A DNA stretch of 64,000 nt from assembly GCF_002220095.1 (NCBI RefSeq), contig NZ_CP022372.1, positions 5,148,501 through 5,212,500 of the forward strand, written 5' to 3'. The position numbers and the translations under genes are program-made. A model generated the notes under the pieces. That model made no database searches and had not been told where the DNA came from. It was given only the letters and a program-made list of their open reading frames with translations. This stretch comes from Bosea sp. AS-1 (GTDB taxonomy: Bacteria > Pseudomonadota > Alphaproteobacteria > Rhizobiales > Beijerinckiaceae). How positions within the stretch are numbered: position 1 is the stretch's first letter; every line of letters starts with the position of its first letter. Shown one piece after another: positions 1-7,671 of the stretch.

Positions 1-2450
1 AGCGCATCGGCGGGCAATTGCTCGGGGTAGGTCTTGGTGAAGTCCTCGACGATGCCGTGCAGCAGCTTGCCGCGGTCCTGCGCGGTCGGGTCCTCGATCA
101 ATTTGTCGAGCGCATCGAGCCCCAGGATCTTGCGGGCATGGATCTGGTATGGGTCGCGATAGAGCGTCTCGACCTCGGTGACGCTGAGGGAAAGCGGCTG
201 CAACTCGCGCGGCGGACGTGGCGCCGGGCGTCCGACCGGCTTCGCATGGGCGGGAGCGCTGAGGAGGCCGGCGAGGCCGCGCAGCTTTTCGCCCTCCGCC
301 ATCGCCTTCTGCCAGACCGGTGCCGGCGTCACCGCCTGCAGGCGCTGCCAGAAACGCGAGGCGATGGTTTCCGCCTCGCCGGCCTTGCGCGGGCGTGTCA
401 GCGTGACAGAGCGCGCCATCAGCGCCTGCACGAAATCATGCGCCGTCTGGCCGATGCGTCGCTCCGGCGGCGTCAGACCCAGCTCGGCGCGCATCGGCCG
501 GTTGATGAAGGAATCGGTCGTGGTCTGCGGCGGCCAGACGGTTTCGTTCAGCCCGCCGAGCACGATATGGTCGGCTTCGAGCAAGCGCGCTTCGAGCAGC
601 CCCCAGATCGCCACGCGGGGGTGGCCAGGCGCTTTCCGTGTCACCGCGCGCTCGCCCAGCAATCCGTCGAGGATCGCGACGAAATCCTGCGCCCGGCCGC
701 CCGGCGGCATTACGGTCTCGGCAGCGGTCAGCTCGTCGAACAGGCCCGAGAGGGCTTCGCCATCCGGCCCGGCGAAGGCGAGTGGCTGCCCTGCCTCGTC
801 GGCGCTGAAGGCTGTAACGGCCTCGCGCGCGGCCTTGAAGACCGCAGCCAGCGACGGTTCTTCGAGGAAAAGCGCTTCAAGCAAGGGGGCGCTCGCCCGC
901 TCGATGGCGCGGAGCAGCTCTGTTGCGGCGGAACGGTCCTCGATCGTCAGTCGCCCTCGGGGACCGGGTACATGCCGCCCTTCGCGCAATTCGTCCCATT
1001 GGTCGAGCGCGATATGCAGGCCGGCGAGGCCTCTGCCGACCGCGTTCCCGCGCCACACGCCGATTTCCAGTGCCGCCGCGCCAAGCTCGACCGCCCCGCG
1101 GCTCAAGCCCAACCGGCAGAGCGGATGGGCAAGCAGCGGAACCAATGTCGTCGGCGTCATCTGCGCCAGAGCCGCTTCGAGAATCAGCCGGAGCAGCGAG
1201 CCCGCCGGCCAGCGGCCGAGCGGCAAACCGGCGGAATCGTCGACCTCGACATCCCAGCGCCTGAGTTCCACGGCGACGCGCTCGGCAAGGCCGCGATCCG
1301 GCGTTACCAGCGCGGCATGATGGCCGGACTGCTCCAAGGCCTCACGCAGCGCCAAAGCGACGATCAGCGCCTCCTCGCGCTCATCCGCCGCCTCGACGAT
1401 GCGCAGTTCGGCGAAGGCCGCTTCGGCAGCCTCGGAGGGAATGCGCTGGCCGAGATCCGACCAGAGTTCGGTCACGGAGGCCGGCAGCATCGCCTCCCGA
1501 GCGAGGTCGGCGCGGGCAGCACGGGGCGCATCGGGCTTGGCGAGCTCGCGAACATCGTCGCGCGTCGCCTGAAGCACCTCCATCAGATGATGCAGGGCTG
1601 CCTGCGGGTGCGAAGGAGCGGGCTCGTCCTTGATCGCGCTCCAGGCTCGCTCTGGCAGGGCAAGGTCGATTCCGGGCAGCACGACCGCCCCATTCGGCAG
1701 GCGAGTGATAGCCGCCAGGAGCTCGGCCGTTGCGGGCACCGTGCCGGTCGAACCGGCCGCGATGATCGGCCCCTTGGCTCCGCCGGCGAGCAAACGCTCG
1801 CGTTCGGCCGCCAGCATGCGGTTGCGGAAGGCGGCAGGATCGCAGGCGCCGAGATCGGCGAGGATCTGCGGCCAGGCCTCGCCCAGAATGCCGAGGAAGC
1901 CGGCATTGAGCTGCCAGACCTTGTCGAAGCGGGCGGCATCGAGGCTGCCCAGCCTTTCGACCGGAACACGCTCGGTCTGCATCTGGTCGAGCAGCGCCGC
2001 GAGATCACCGGCAAGTCCATAGGCCTCGGCCAGCGTCGCCGGCACCAGCGAGGGTTCCGAAGGATCGAGCCGGAGATGGCTGCGGTTGGCACTGCGGCCC
2101 CAGGCATCGACCAGCCGGGTCAGCAGCATGCGGCGCGGCAGCGGCTCGATCGGCACGATCCGCTCGCCCATCCAGGCACCGGAGCCGATCAGAGAGGTCT
2201 CGACCTCGTCGACATCGCCGAGCGGGACGATGCGTGGGAGCAGCAGCGGCTTGCCACCGAGCTTGTCAGCGAGGATCGCGGTGAAGGCGCGGGCAGCACG
2301 GCGCGTCGGCAGATAAAGCGTCGCGCGCGCCATCGCGGCGGGATCGGACGGATCATGGACCGGGCCGAGGCGGCCATCCAGCATCGCCTGTGCCAGCACC
2401 TCCAGGAAGGGGGCGCCGGCCGGGATGCTGAACAGGTTGAGCTCAGGCAT
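1..2450 (-). CDS. addB: Double-strand break repair protein AddB, C-terminus cut by window edge
   Basis: AddB is the helicase-like/nuclease subunit of the AddAB enzyme that resects DNA double-strand breaks for RecA-dependent repair. The frame runs without a stop from ATG at 2450 to the left edge (816 codons; the family is about 1,000 residues). The N-terminus (MPELNLFSIPAGAPFLE, later LPTRRAARAF) is typical of alphaproteobacterial AddB. Near the edge, DRGKLLHGIVEDF around residue 798 matches the start of the C-terminal RecB-like nuclease domain with its conserved His. The remaining catalytic residues and the iron-sulfur cysteines lie outside the window. The start overlaps the murU stop by 8 bp, so the two are co-transcribed; addA is expected just beyond the edge. 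A long antisense frame over this gene is a shadow. Confidence 0.9.
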   Translation of the reverse strand, partial: MPELNLFSIPAGAPFLEVLAQAMLDGRLGPVHDPSDPAAMARATLYLPTRRAARAFTAILADKLGGKPLLLPRIVPLGDVDEVETSLIGSGAWMGERIVPIEPLPRRMLLTRLVDAWGRSANRSHLRLDPSEPSLVPATLAEAYGLAGDLAALLDQMQTERVPVERLGSLDAARFDKVWQLNAGFLGILGEAWPQILADLGACDPAAFRNRMLAAERERLLAGGAKGPIIAAGSTGTVPATAELLAAITRLPNGAVVLPGIDLALPERAWSAIKDEPAPSHPQAALHHLMEVLQATRDDVRELAKPDAPRAARADLAREAMLPASVTELWSDLGQRIPSEAAEAAFAELRIVEAADEREEALIVALALREALEQSGHHAALVTPDRGLAERVAVELRRWDVEVDDSAGLPLGRWPAGSLLRLILEAALAQMTPTTLVPLLAHPLCRLGLSRGAVELGAAALEIGVWRGNAVGRGLAGLHIALDQWDELREGRHVPGPRGRLTIEDRSAATELLRAIERASAPLLEALFLEEPSLAAVFKAAREAVTAFSADEAGQPLAFAGPDGEALSGLFDELTAAETVMPPGGRAQDFVAILDGLLGERAVTRKAPGHPRVAIWGLLEARLLEADHIVLGGLNETVWPPQTTTDSFINRPMRAELGLTPPERRIGQTAHDFVQALMARSVTLTRPRKAGEAETIASRFWQRLQAVTPAPVWQKAMAEGEKLRGLAGLLSAPAHAKPVGRPAPRPPRELQPLSLSVTEVETLYRDPYQIHARKILGLDALDKLIEDPTAQDRGKLLHGIVEDFTKTYPEQLPADA

Positions 2451-3186
2451 CGACCGCCTGGGCGGCGGCAAGCGCGGCCTCGGCCGGCGCGATCGCCTCG
2501 GGGGTGCCGACATGGAGCCAGCGGCCTTCCAGCACTTCGCCGAACAGCCGCCCCTTCGCGATGGCGCGGTCGAAGAGCAGGTTGAGCGAGAACGGCCCGT
2601 CGGGCGTCTCGGCGAAGAGCTCGGGCTTCAGGATGGCGACGCCGGCATAGACGTAGGGCGCGCGTGCTGCCCCGCCGCGGCGCGCCAGGCGGCCATCCTC
2701 GTCACAGAAGAAGTCGCCGGCGCCGTCGAAGCCGAGGCTGGTGTCCATGTCGGCGAGCAGGAGCAGGATGTCCATGCGCTCGGGGTCCCAGCTCTGCGCC
2801 ATCGCCGGCAGGGCCGGTTTGCCGGTCTCGCGCCAGAGCGCATCGGAGTTGGTGTGAAAGAAGGGCGTCGTCCCGAGCAGGGGCAGCGCCTTCTTCACGC
2901 CGCCGCCGGTCTCGAGCAGTTCGGCGCGTTCGTCGGAAATGGTGATGCGCGGAGTGAGCCGGCCGGCGAGATGTGCCTCGACCTGACCGGCGAGGTGATG
3001 GACATTGACCACCGCCTGCTCGACGCCTGCATCCGCCAGCCGGTCGAGCATATGGTCGAGCATGGTCCGCCCGGCGATCTTCACCAGCGGCTTCGGCAGC
3101 GTGTCGGTGATCGGGCGCATGCGCTGGCCGAGCCCGGCCGCAAGCACCATGGCCCGGCGGATCGGCGGCGAGGCGGATGTGGTCAC
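2443..3186 (-). CDS. murU: N-acetylmuramate alpha-1-phosphate uridylyltransferase (MurU-like nucleotidyltransferase)
   Basis: Sugar-1-phosphate nucleotidyltransferase of 247 residues. The N-terminal signature MVLAAGLGQRMRP (about residues 13-25) and LPKPLVKIAG give the nucleotide-binding loop and the Lys that contacts phosphate; HTNSDALW is the metal-binding region. In Pseudomonas, MurU makes UDP-MurNAc from MurNAc-1-phosphate in a peptidoglycan recycling route that bypasses de novo MurA/MurB synthesis. The assignment is supported by AmgK, the preceding enzyme of that route, encoded at 7668-9227, although here it is on the opposite strand. The GTG start at 3186 follows a GGGAG ribosome site at good spacing. 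The gene is translationally coupled to addB. Confidence 0.8.
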   Translation of the reverse strand: MTTSASPPIRRAMVLAAGLGQRMRPITDTLPKPLVKIAGRTMLDHMLDRLADAGVEQAVVNVHHLAGQVEAHLAGRLTPRITISDERAELLETGGGVKKALPLLGTTPFFHTNSDALWRETGKPALPAMAQSWDPERMDILLLLADMDTSLGFDGAGDFFCDEDGRLARRGGAARAPYVYAGVAILKPELFAETPDGPFSLNLLFDRAIAKGRLFGEVLEGRWLHVGTPEAIAPAEAALAAAQAVDA

Positions 3187-3273
3187 GCGAATCTCCCTGT
3201 TGGACGACCGAAGCTAGCAGACAAGCCCGCGAACCACATCGCCTCGCGGTCGAAGCTCGGCAGGAATCGTGCC

Positions 3274-3316
3274 GGCAATCAATCCATATAAAGACATCTT
3301 TATATCTTTGATTGCC
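3274..3316. promoter_or_regulatory. Nested inverted repeat (candidate operator) upstream of ahcY
   Basis: Two perfect inverted repeats lie one inside the other. The outer arms are GGCAATCAA (3274-3282) and TTGATTGCC (3308-3316). The inner arms are ATATAAAGA (3286-3294) and TCTTTATAT (3297-3305) around a CA centre. The AT-rich core stands out in the GC-rich context. The right outer arm contains TTGATT, a possible -35 box, about 60 bases before the ahcY start, so a protein bound here could block transcription. ArsR-family SahR repressors, which sense S-adenosylhomocysteine, are known to bind AT-rich palindromes before ahcY in other proteobacteria; whether that applies here is inference. It could also fold as an RNA hairpin. 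Confidence 0.7.
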
Positions 3317-3377
3317 TTTCGGCGCCCTCGCTGCTAGAGAGCGCGCCACATTCAGATCGAGCGATTGGAGCCAACCC

Positions 3378-4772
3378 GTGTCGGATTACATCGTCAAGGA
3401 CATCGCGCTTGCGGATTACGGCCGCAAGGAAATCAACATGGCCCAGGACGAGATGCCGGGCCTGATGGCGGTCCGCGCCGAGAACAAGGGCAAGGCCCCG
3501 CTCAAGGGCGCGCGCATCGCCGGCTGCCTGCACATGACCATCCAGACCGCGGTTCTGATCGAGACGCTGAAGGAGCTCGGCGCCGATGTCCGCTGGTCCT
3601 CCTGCAACATCTTCTCGACCCAGGACCACGCCGCCGCCGCGATCGCCGCGACCGGCACGCCCGTCTTCGCCATCAAGGGCGAGACGCTGGAGGAGTACTG
3701 GGAGTACGTGCTGAAGACCGCGACCTGGGGCGATGGCGGCACGCCGAACATGATCCTCGACGATGGTGGCGACCTGACCATGCTGATCATCCTCGGCGCC
3801 GAGGCCGAGGCCGGCAACGCCGCCTTCCTCGACAAGCCGGGCAATGAGGAAGAGACGATCTTCTTCGCGCTGATCAAGCGCCAGCTCAAGGCCAATCCGG
3901 GCTGGTTCACCAAGACCCGCGCCGCGATCAAGGGCGTCTCGGAAGAGACCACCACCGGCGTGCACCGCCTCTACGAGCTCGCCAAGGCGAGCCGTCTGCC
4001 GTTCCCGGCGATCAACGTCAACGACAGCGTCACCAAGTCGAAGTTCGACAACCTGTATGGCTGCCGCGAGTCGCTGGTCGACGCCATCCGCCGCGGGACC
4101 GACGTCATGATGTCGGGCAAGGTCGCGGTCGTCGCCGGCTATGGCGACGTCGGCAAGGGCTCTGCCGCCTCGCTGCGCCAGGCCGGCTGCCGCGTGCTGG
4201 TCACCGAGGTCGACCCGATCTGCGCCCTGCAGGCCGCGATGGAAGGCTATGAGGTCGTGACCATGGAAGACGCTGCTCCGCGCGGCGACATCTTCTGCAC
4301 GGCGACCGGCAATCTCGACGTCATCACCGTCGACCACATGCGCGCGATGAAGCACCGCGCCATCGTCTGCAACATCGGCCACTTCGACTCGGAGATTCAG
4401 GTCGCCGGCCTGAAGAACTTCAAGTGGGACAACGTCAAGCCGCAGGTCGACGAGATCGAGTTCCCCGACGGCAAGCGCATCATCCTGCTCTCGGAAGGCC
4501 GCCTCGTGAACCTCGGCAACGCCACGGGCCACCCGTCCTTCGTGATGTCCTGCTCATTCTCGAACCAGACGCTGGCCCAGATCGAGCTCTGGAACCACCA
4601 CGCGAACTACGAGAACAAGGTCTACACCCTGCCCAAGCACCTCGACGAGAAGGTCGCCGCGCTCCACCTCGCCAAGGTCGGCGCCAAGCTCACCAAGCTC
4701 AACGACGCCCAGGCGAAGTACATCGGCGTGCCGCAGGCCGGCCCGTTCAAGCCCGACCACTACCGCTACTGA
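3378..4772 (+). CDS. ahcY: S-adenosylhomocysteine hydrolase
   Basis: Cytoplasmic NAD-dependent enzyme that hydrolyses S-adenosylhomocysteine to adenosine and homocysteine, relieving product inhibition of methyltransferases and returning homocysteine to the methionine cycle. The 464-residue length and sequence are typical: [17 protein letters not shown] at the start, [12 protein letters not shown], the NAD-binding [14 protein letters not shown], and the C-terminal tail ending PDHYRY with the conserved Lys and Tyr. GTG at 3378 is chosen because GGAG lies 7 bases upstream and the product then starts like its relatives; an upstream TTG at 3312 falls inside the palindromic operator. It is monocistronic, flanked by a candidate operator and a strong terminator, and divergent from murU. 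Confidence 0.97.
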   Translation: MSDYIVKDIALADYGRKEINMAQDEMPGLMAVRAENKGKAPLKGARIAGCLHMTIQTAVLIETLKELGADVRWSSCNIFSTQDHAAAAIAATGTPVFAIKGETLEEYWEYVLKTATWGDGGTPNMILDDGGDLTMLIILGAEAEAGNAAFLDKPGNEEETIFFALIKRQLKANPGWFTKTRAAIKGVSEETTTGVHRLYELAKASRLPFPAINVNDSVTKSKFDNLYGCRESLVDAIRRGTDVMMSGKVAVVAGYGDVGKGSAASLRQAGCRVLVTEVDPICALQAAMEGYEVVTMEDAAPRGDIFCTATGNLDVITVDHMRAMKHRAIVCNIGHFDSEIQVAGLKNFKWDNVKPQVDEIEFPDGKRIILLSEGRLVNLGNATGHPSFVMSCSFSNQTLAQIELWNHHANYENKVYTLPKHLDEKVAALHLAKVGAKLTKLNDAQAKYIGVPQAGPFKPDHYRY

Positions 4773-4797
4773 CACCCGCCCAGCGGTGAGAGACCTA

Positions 4798-4824
4798 GGG
4801 CCCGGCGCAAGCCGGGCCCTTTTT
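4798..4824 (+). terminator. Rho-independent terminator of ahcY
   Basis: A perfect 9-bp GC stem (GGGCCCGGC / GCCGGGCCC) with a GCAA tetraloop is followed by five T. It ends 26 bases after the ahcY stop codon. Confidence 0.92.
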
Positions 4825-5169
4825 CGTGGCATGAGCCCGCTGAGAACAACACAAGAACACTACTAATAGTATATCGAACTCATCACACCTCTAATCCTTG
4901 ATCGTCATCGACTCACATTTCCGACCGCTTCCAAAAACTCTCCGTTTACCGGCGATTAAGCACTTCCTGACGGAGTCGAGCGGTGATTACAGTGGAACTG
5001 ATTCGGGGTGCCGAGACGGCGCGCCCCGGTTCAAGCTCTGATGTGATTGGCATGGTGGCGCGCGTGTATCGGCCGCCGGAGAGGGTGCGACACCCGGCTC
5101 CGCGAGACCGATTCCGGCGAGACCTGCGATATTGGCGGCCCTGGCCGCTCGAGAGGCGACGGACGCGGA
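4825..5169. promoter_or_regulatory. AT-richer intergenic region before divL with a CtrA-like box
   Basis: About 345 bases without a convincing gene. Bases 4850-4960 are clearly AT-richer than the surroundings, as expected for a promoter region. TTTA (4945-4948), a 7-base spacer and TTAA (4956-4959) match the CtrA consensus TTAA-N7-TTAA with one mismatch. CtrA control of divL would be a feedback loop because DivL acts upstream of CtrA, but this rests on a single degenerate site. No clear -35/-10 pair is visible. An open frame extends upstream of 5170 to a TTG at 5047 but does not look coding. Confidence 0.4.
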
Positions 5170-7671
5170 ATGACAAGCGCGAGGCGACAGGGACGAGGTA
5201 GCGGCTGGCGTCCGCGCGGGCTCCTGCCCGCCAGGTACTTGCCCGCCCGGTATTTGCCCGCACTCGCCCTTCTCCCCGCGCCGGCCCTGGCCCAGAGCGA
5301 ATGGCTCGCGCCGGCCAAGCTCGACTTGATGAGCACGGGCGCCCTCTCGATCATCCTTGCCGGTCTCACCGTCTTCGCCACCACCACCTCCCTCGTCTAT
5401 GTCCGCGAGCGCTCGCGCTGGCAGCGGCGCGAAGCCAGGCTCGCGAGCGAGCTGGAGGCTGCACGCGGACATCAGGAACGCCTCTCCATCCTCCTCGCCG
5501 CCGACCCGCAGGTGATCGCGAGCTGGAACGGGCGCGACGCGCAGCCGGTCTTCGAAGGCGACAGCGGCTTTCTCGGCGCTCCGGGCGCGGCGCTGGCGCT
5601 GGCCTATGGCAGCTGGGCCGCGCCCGCCGATGCCAAGCGGCTCGAACTCGCCACGGATGCGCTGAAGGAACATGGCGAGGCCTTCGCCTTCACGATCCGC
5701 AGCAAATCCGGTCCCTTCGTCGATATCGAGGGCCGACCTGTCGCCGGGCGGGCCGTCATTCGCTTCCGCGAGGTCACGGGCGAGCGTGCGCAGGTGATGA
5801 CCCTGCGCAGCGAGCTGGAACGGGTCACCGCCGATCACGCAGCGCTGTCGAGCCTGCTCGCCGGGCTGCCGCATCCGGCCTGGATGCGCGATGCGGACGG
5901 CCGGCTCGCCTGGGTCAACTCCGCCTATGTCGGCGCCGTCGAGGCCACGGATATCGGCACGGCGGTCAAGGGCGGGCTGGAGCTGCTCGACCGCAACGAG
6001 CGCGAGCAGGCGGCCCGCGCCCGCCGCGAAGGCAATCCCTTCACGATCCGCACTCCGGCCGTCGTCGCCGGGCAGCGCCGGACGCTCGACGTCGTCGAAC
6101 TGCCGACGCCGACGGGCTTCGCCGGTTTCGCCACCGATATGAGCGAACTGGAGGCGATCCGCGCCGATCTGCAGCGCCAGATGGACGCCCATGTCCGCAC
6201 GCTCGACCGGCTGAAGACGGCGGTCGCCGTGTTCGACGGCTCGCAGAGGCTCCTTTACCGGAACTCCGGCTTCGATGCGCTCTGGTCGCTCGATCCCGGC
6301 TTCCTCGACGGCCTGCCCAGCGATGGCGAGATCCTCGACCGGCTGCGCTCCGAGCGGCGCCTGCCCGAGCTTGGCGACTACCGGAGCTGGAAGACCGGCG
6401 TGCATGCGGCCTATACCGCGACGCGCGCCGCCGAGGACTGGTGGTACCTGCCGGACGGGCGCACCATCCATGTCGTCTCCAGCCCGAACCCGCAGGGCGG
6501 CGTCACCTATCTCTATGACGACGTCACCGAGCGCTTTACGCTGGAATCGCGCTTCAACGCCCTGACCCGGACCCAGCGCGAGACGCTGGATTCGTTGCGC
6601 GAGGGTGTCGCCGTGTTCGGCTCGGACGGGCGACTCAAGCTCTCGAACCCGGCCTTCGCCCAATCCTGGCGCATCGATGCGGACATGCTCGCCAGCGCCC
6701 CGCATATCGACGAGGTGGTCAAGCTCTGCCGGCCGCTGTTCCCGCAGGACGAGGTCTGGAGCGAACTGCTCAGCACCGTCACCGGCGTGCGCGACGCGCG
6801 CGAGGACTATCGCTGCCGCATCGAGCGCCGCGACGGCATGGTGCTCGACATCGCCTCGGCGCCGCTGCCGGACGGCGCGACGCTGATCTCCTTCGCCGAC
6901 GTCACCGCCAGCGTGAATGTCGAGCGCGCTCTGACCGAAAAGAACGAAGCGCTGGAAAAGGTCTCGCGGCTGCGCGAGGACTTCGTCCATCACGTCTCCT
7001 ATGAGCTGCGCTCGCCGCTGACCAACATCATCGGCTTCGCCCAGCTGCTCGGCACCGAGACGGTCGGTGCGCTCAACGAGAAGCAGCGCGATTACACCTC
7101 CCATATCGTACGCTCGTCGGGCGCGCTGCTCGCGATCATCAACGACATTCTCGACCTCGCCACGATCGACAATGGCGCGCTGACGCTCGACATCCAGGAT
7201 GTCGACGTCGCCGACACCATCGCCCAGGCGGCGGCGGGGCTGCAGGACCGGCTGACCGACAGCAAGCTGTCGCTGAAGGTCGAGATCGATCCGCGCACCG
7301 GCTCTCTGCGGGCGGACGGCAAGCGCCTGCGGCAGGTACTGTTCAACCTGCTCTCCAACGCGATCGGCTTCTCCTCGCCCGGCCAGACCGTGCATGTCAC
7401 GGCAAGGCGACAGGGCAGCGACATCCGCCTCACCGTCGCCGACCAGGGCCGCGGCATCCCGGCCGAGGTCAAGGAGAAGGTGTTCGAGCGCTTCGAGAGC
7501 CATTCGCTCGGCTCCAGCCACCGTGGCGTGGGCCTCGGCCTCTCGATCGTGCGCTCGATCGTCGCCCTCCATGGCGGCCATGTCGAGCTCGACTCGACGC
7601 CGGGGCAAGGCACGCGCGTCACCGCGATCTTCCCGGCGCAGGGCCTGCCGCTCTCGGACGCGGCCGAATGA
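5170..7671 (+). CDS. divL: DivL-type unorthodox sensor kinase (Tyr in place of the H-box His)
   Basis: Membrane-anchored PAS histidine-kinase-like protein, 833 residues from ATG 5170. A signal-like segment ends at about residue 41 (PAPALA|QS), followed by a membrane helix (about 57-78), a long PAS-containing region and a HisKA/HATPase core. The H-box reads HHVSYELRSPL: the phosphorylatable His is replaced by Tyr611, the hallmark of Caulobacter DivL, which controls CckA and hence CtrA rather than acting as a normal kinase. The ATPase boxes are intact (N730, DQGRGIP from 758, GVGLGLS from 786). The next gene overlaps by 4 bp (ATGA). An orthodox PAS kinase is less likely because of the Tyr. The N-terminal start is the uncertain part; it carries a short PARYL tandem repeat. 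Confidence 0.85.
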   Translation: MTSARRQGRGSGWRPRGLLPARYLPARYLPALALLPAPALAQSEWLAPAKLDLMSTGALSIILAGLTVFATTTSLVYVRERSRWQRREARLASELEAARGHQERLSILLAADPQVIASWNGRDAQPVFEGDSGFLGAPGAALALAYGSWAAPADAKRLELATDALKEHGEAFAFTIRSKSGPFVDIEGRPVAGRAVIRFREVTGERAQVMTLRSELERVTADHAALSSLLAGLPHPAWMRDADGRLAWVNSAYVGAVEATDIGTAVKGGLELLDRNEREQAARARREGNPFTIRTPAVVAGQRRTLDVVELPTPTGFAGFATDMSELEAIRADLQRQMDAHVRTLDRLKTAVAVFDGSQRLLYRNSGFDALWSLDPGFLDGLPSDGEILDRLRSERRLPELGDYRSWKTGVHAAYTATRAAEDWWYLPDGRTIHVVSSPNPQGGVTYLYDDVTERFTLESRFNALTRTQRETLDSLREGVAVFGSDGRLKLSNPAFAQSWRIDADMLASAPHIDEVVKLCRPLFPQDEVWSELLSTVTGVRDAREDYRCRIERRDGMVLDIASAPLPDGATLISFADVTASVNVERALTEKNEALEKVSRLREDFVHHVSYELRSPLTNIIGFAQLLGTETVGALNEKQRDYTSHIVRSSGALLAIINDILDLATIDNGALTLDIQDVDVADTIAQAAAGLQDRLTDSKLSLKVEIDPRTGSLRADGKRLRQVLFNLLSNAIGFSSPGQTVHVTARRQGSDIRLTVADQGRGIPAEVKEKVFERFESHSLGSSHRGVGLGLSIVRSIVALHGGHVELDSTPGQGTRVTAIFPAQGLPLSDAAE

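Noticed and set aside
18..2585. 855-codon plus-strand open frame opposite addB and murU
   Set aside because: Arg/Gly/Pro-rich product with no recognisable domain; the minus strand encodes AddB and MurU in full. It is a shadow produced by GC-rich third codon positions.
3274..3377. SAM or SAH riboswitch before ahcY
   Set aside because: I looked for a riboswitch because of the gene. The leader is short and its only structure is the AT-rich DNA-type palindrome; no pseudoknot or conserved riboswitch core is visible.
5223..5262. Tandem repeat at the divL N-terminus
   Set aside because: Two and a half copies of a CCCGCC-TACTTG-type unit encode PARYL repeats inside the signal-like segment; too short to report as a repeat element.
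4987..7608. 873-codon minus-strand open frame opposite divL
   Set aside because: Low-complexity Arg/Ala/Asp-rich translation with no family resemblance, exactly antisense to a protein with clear kinase motifs.
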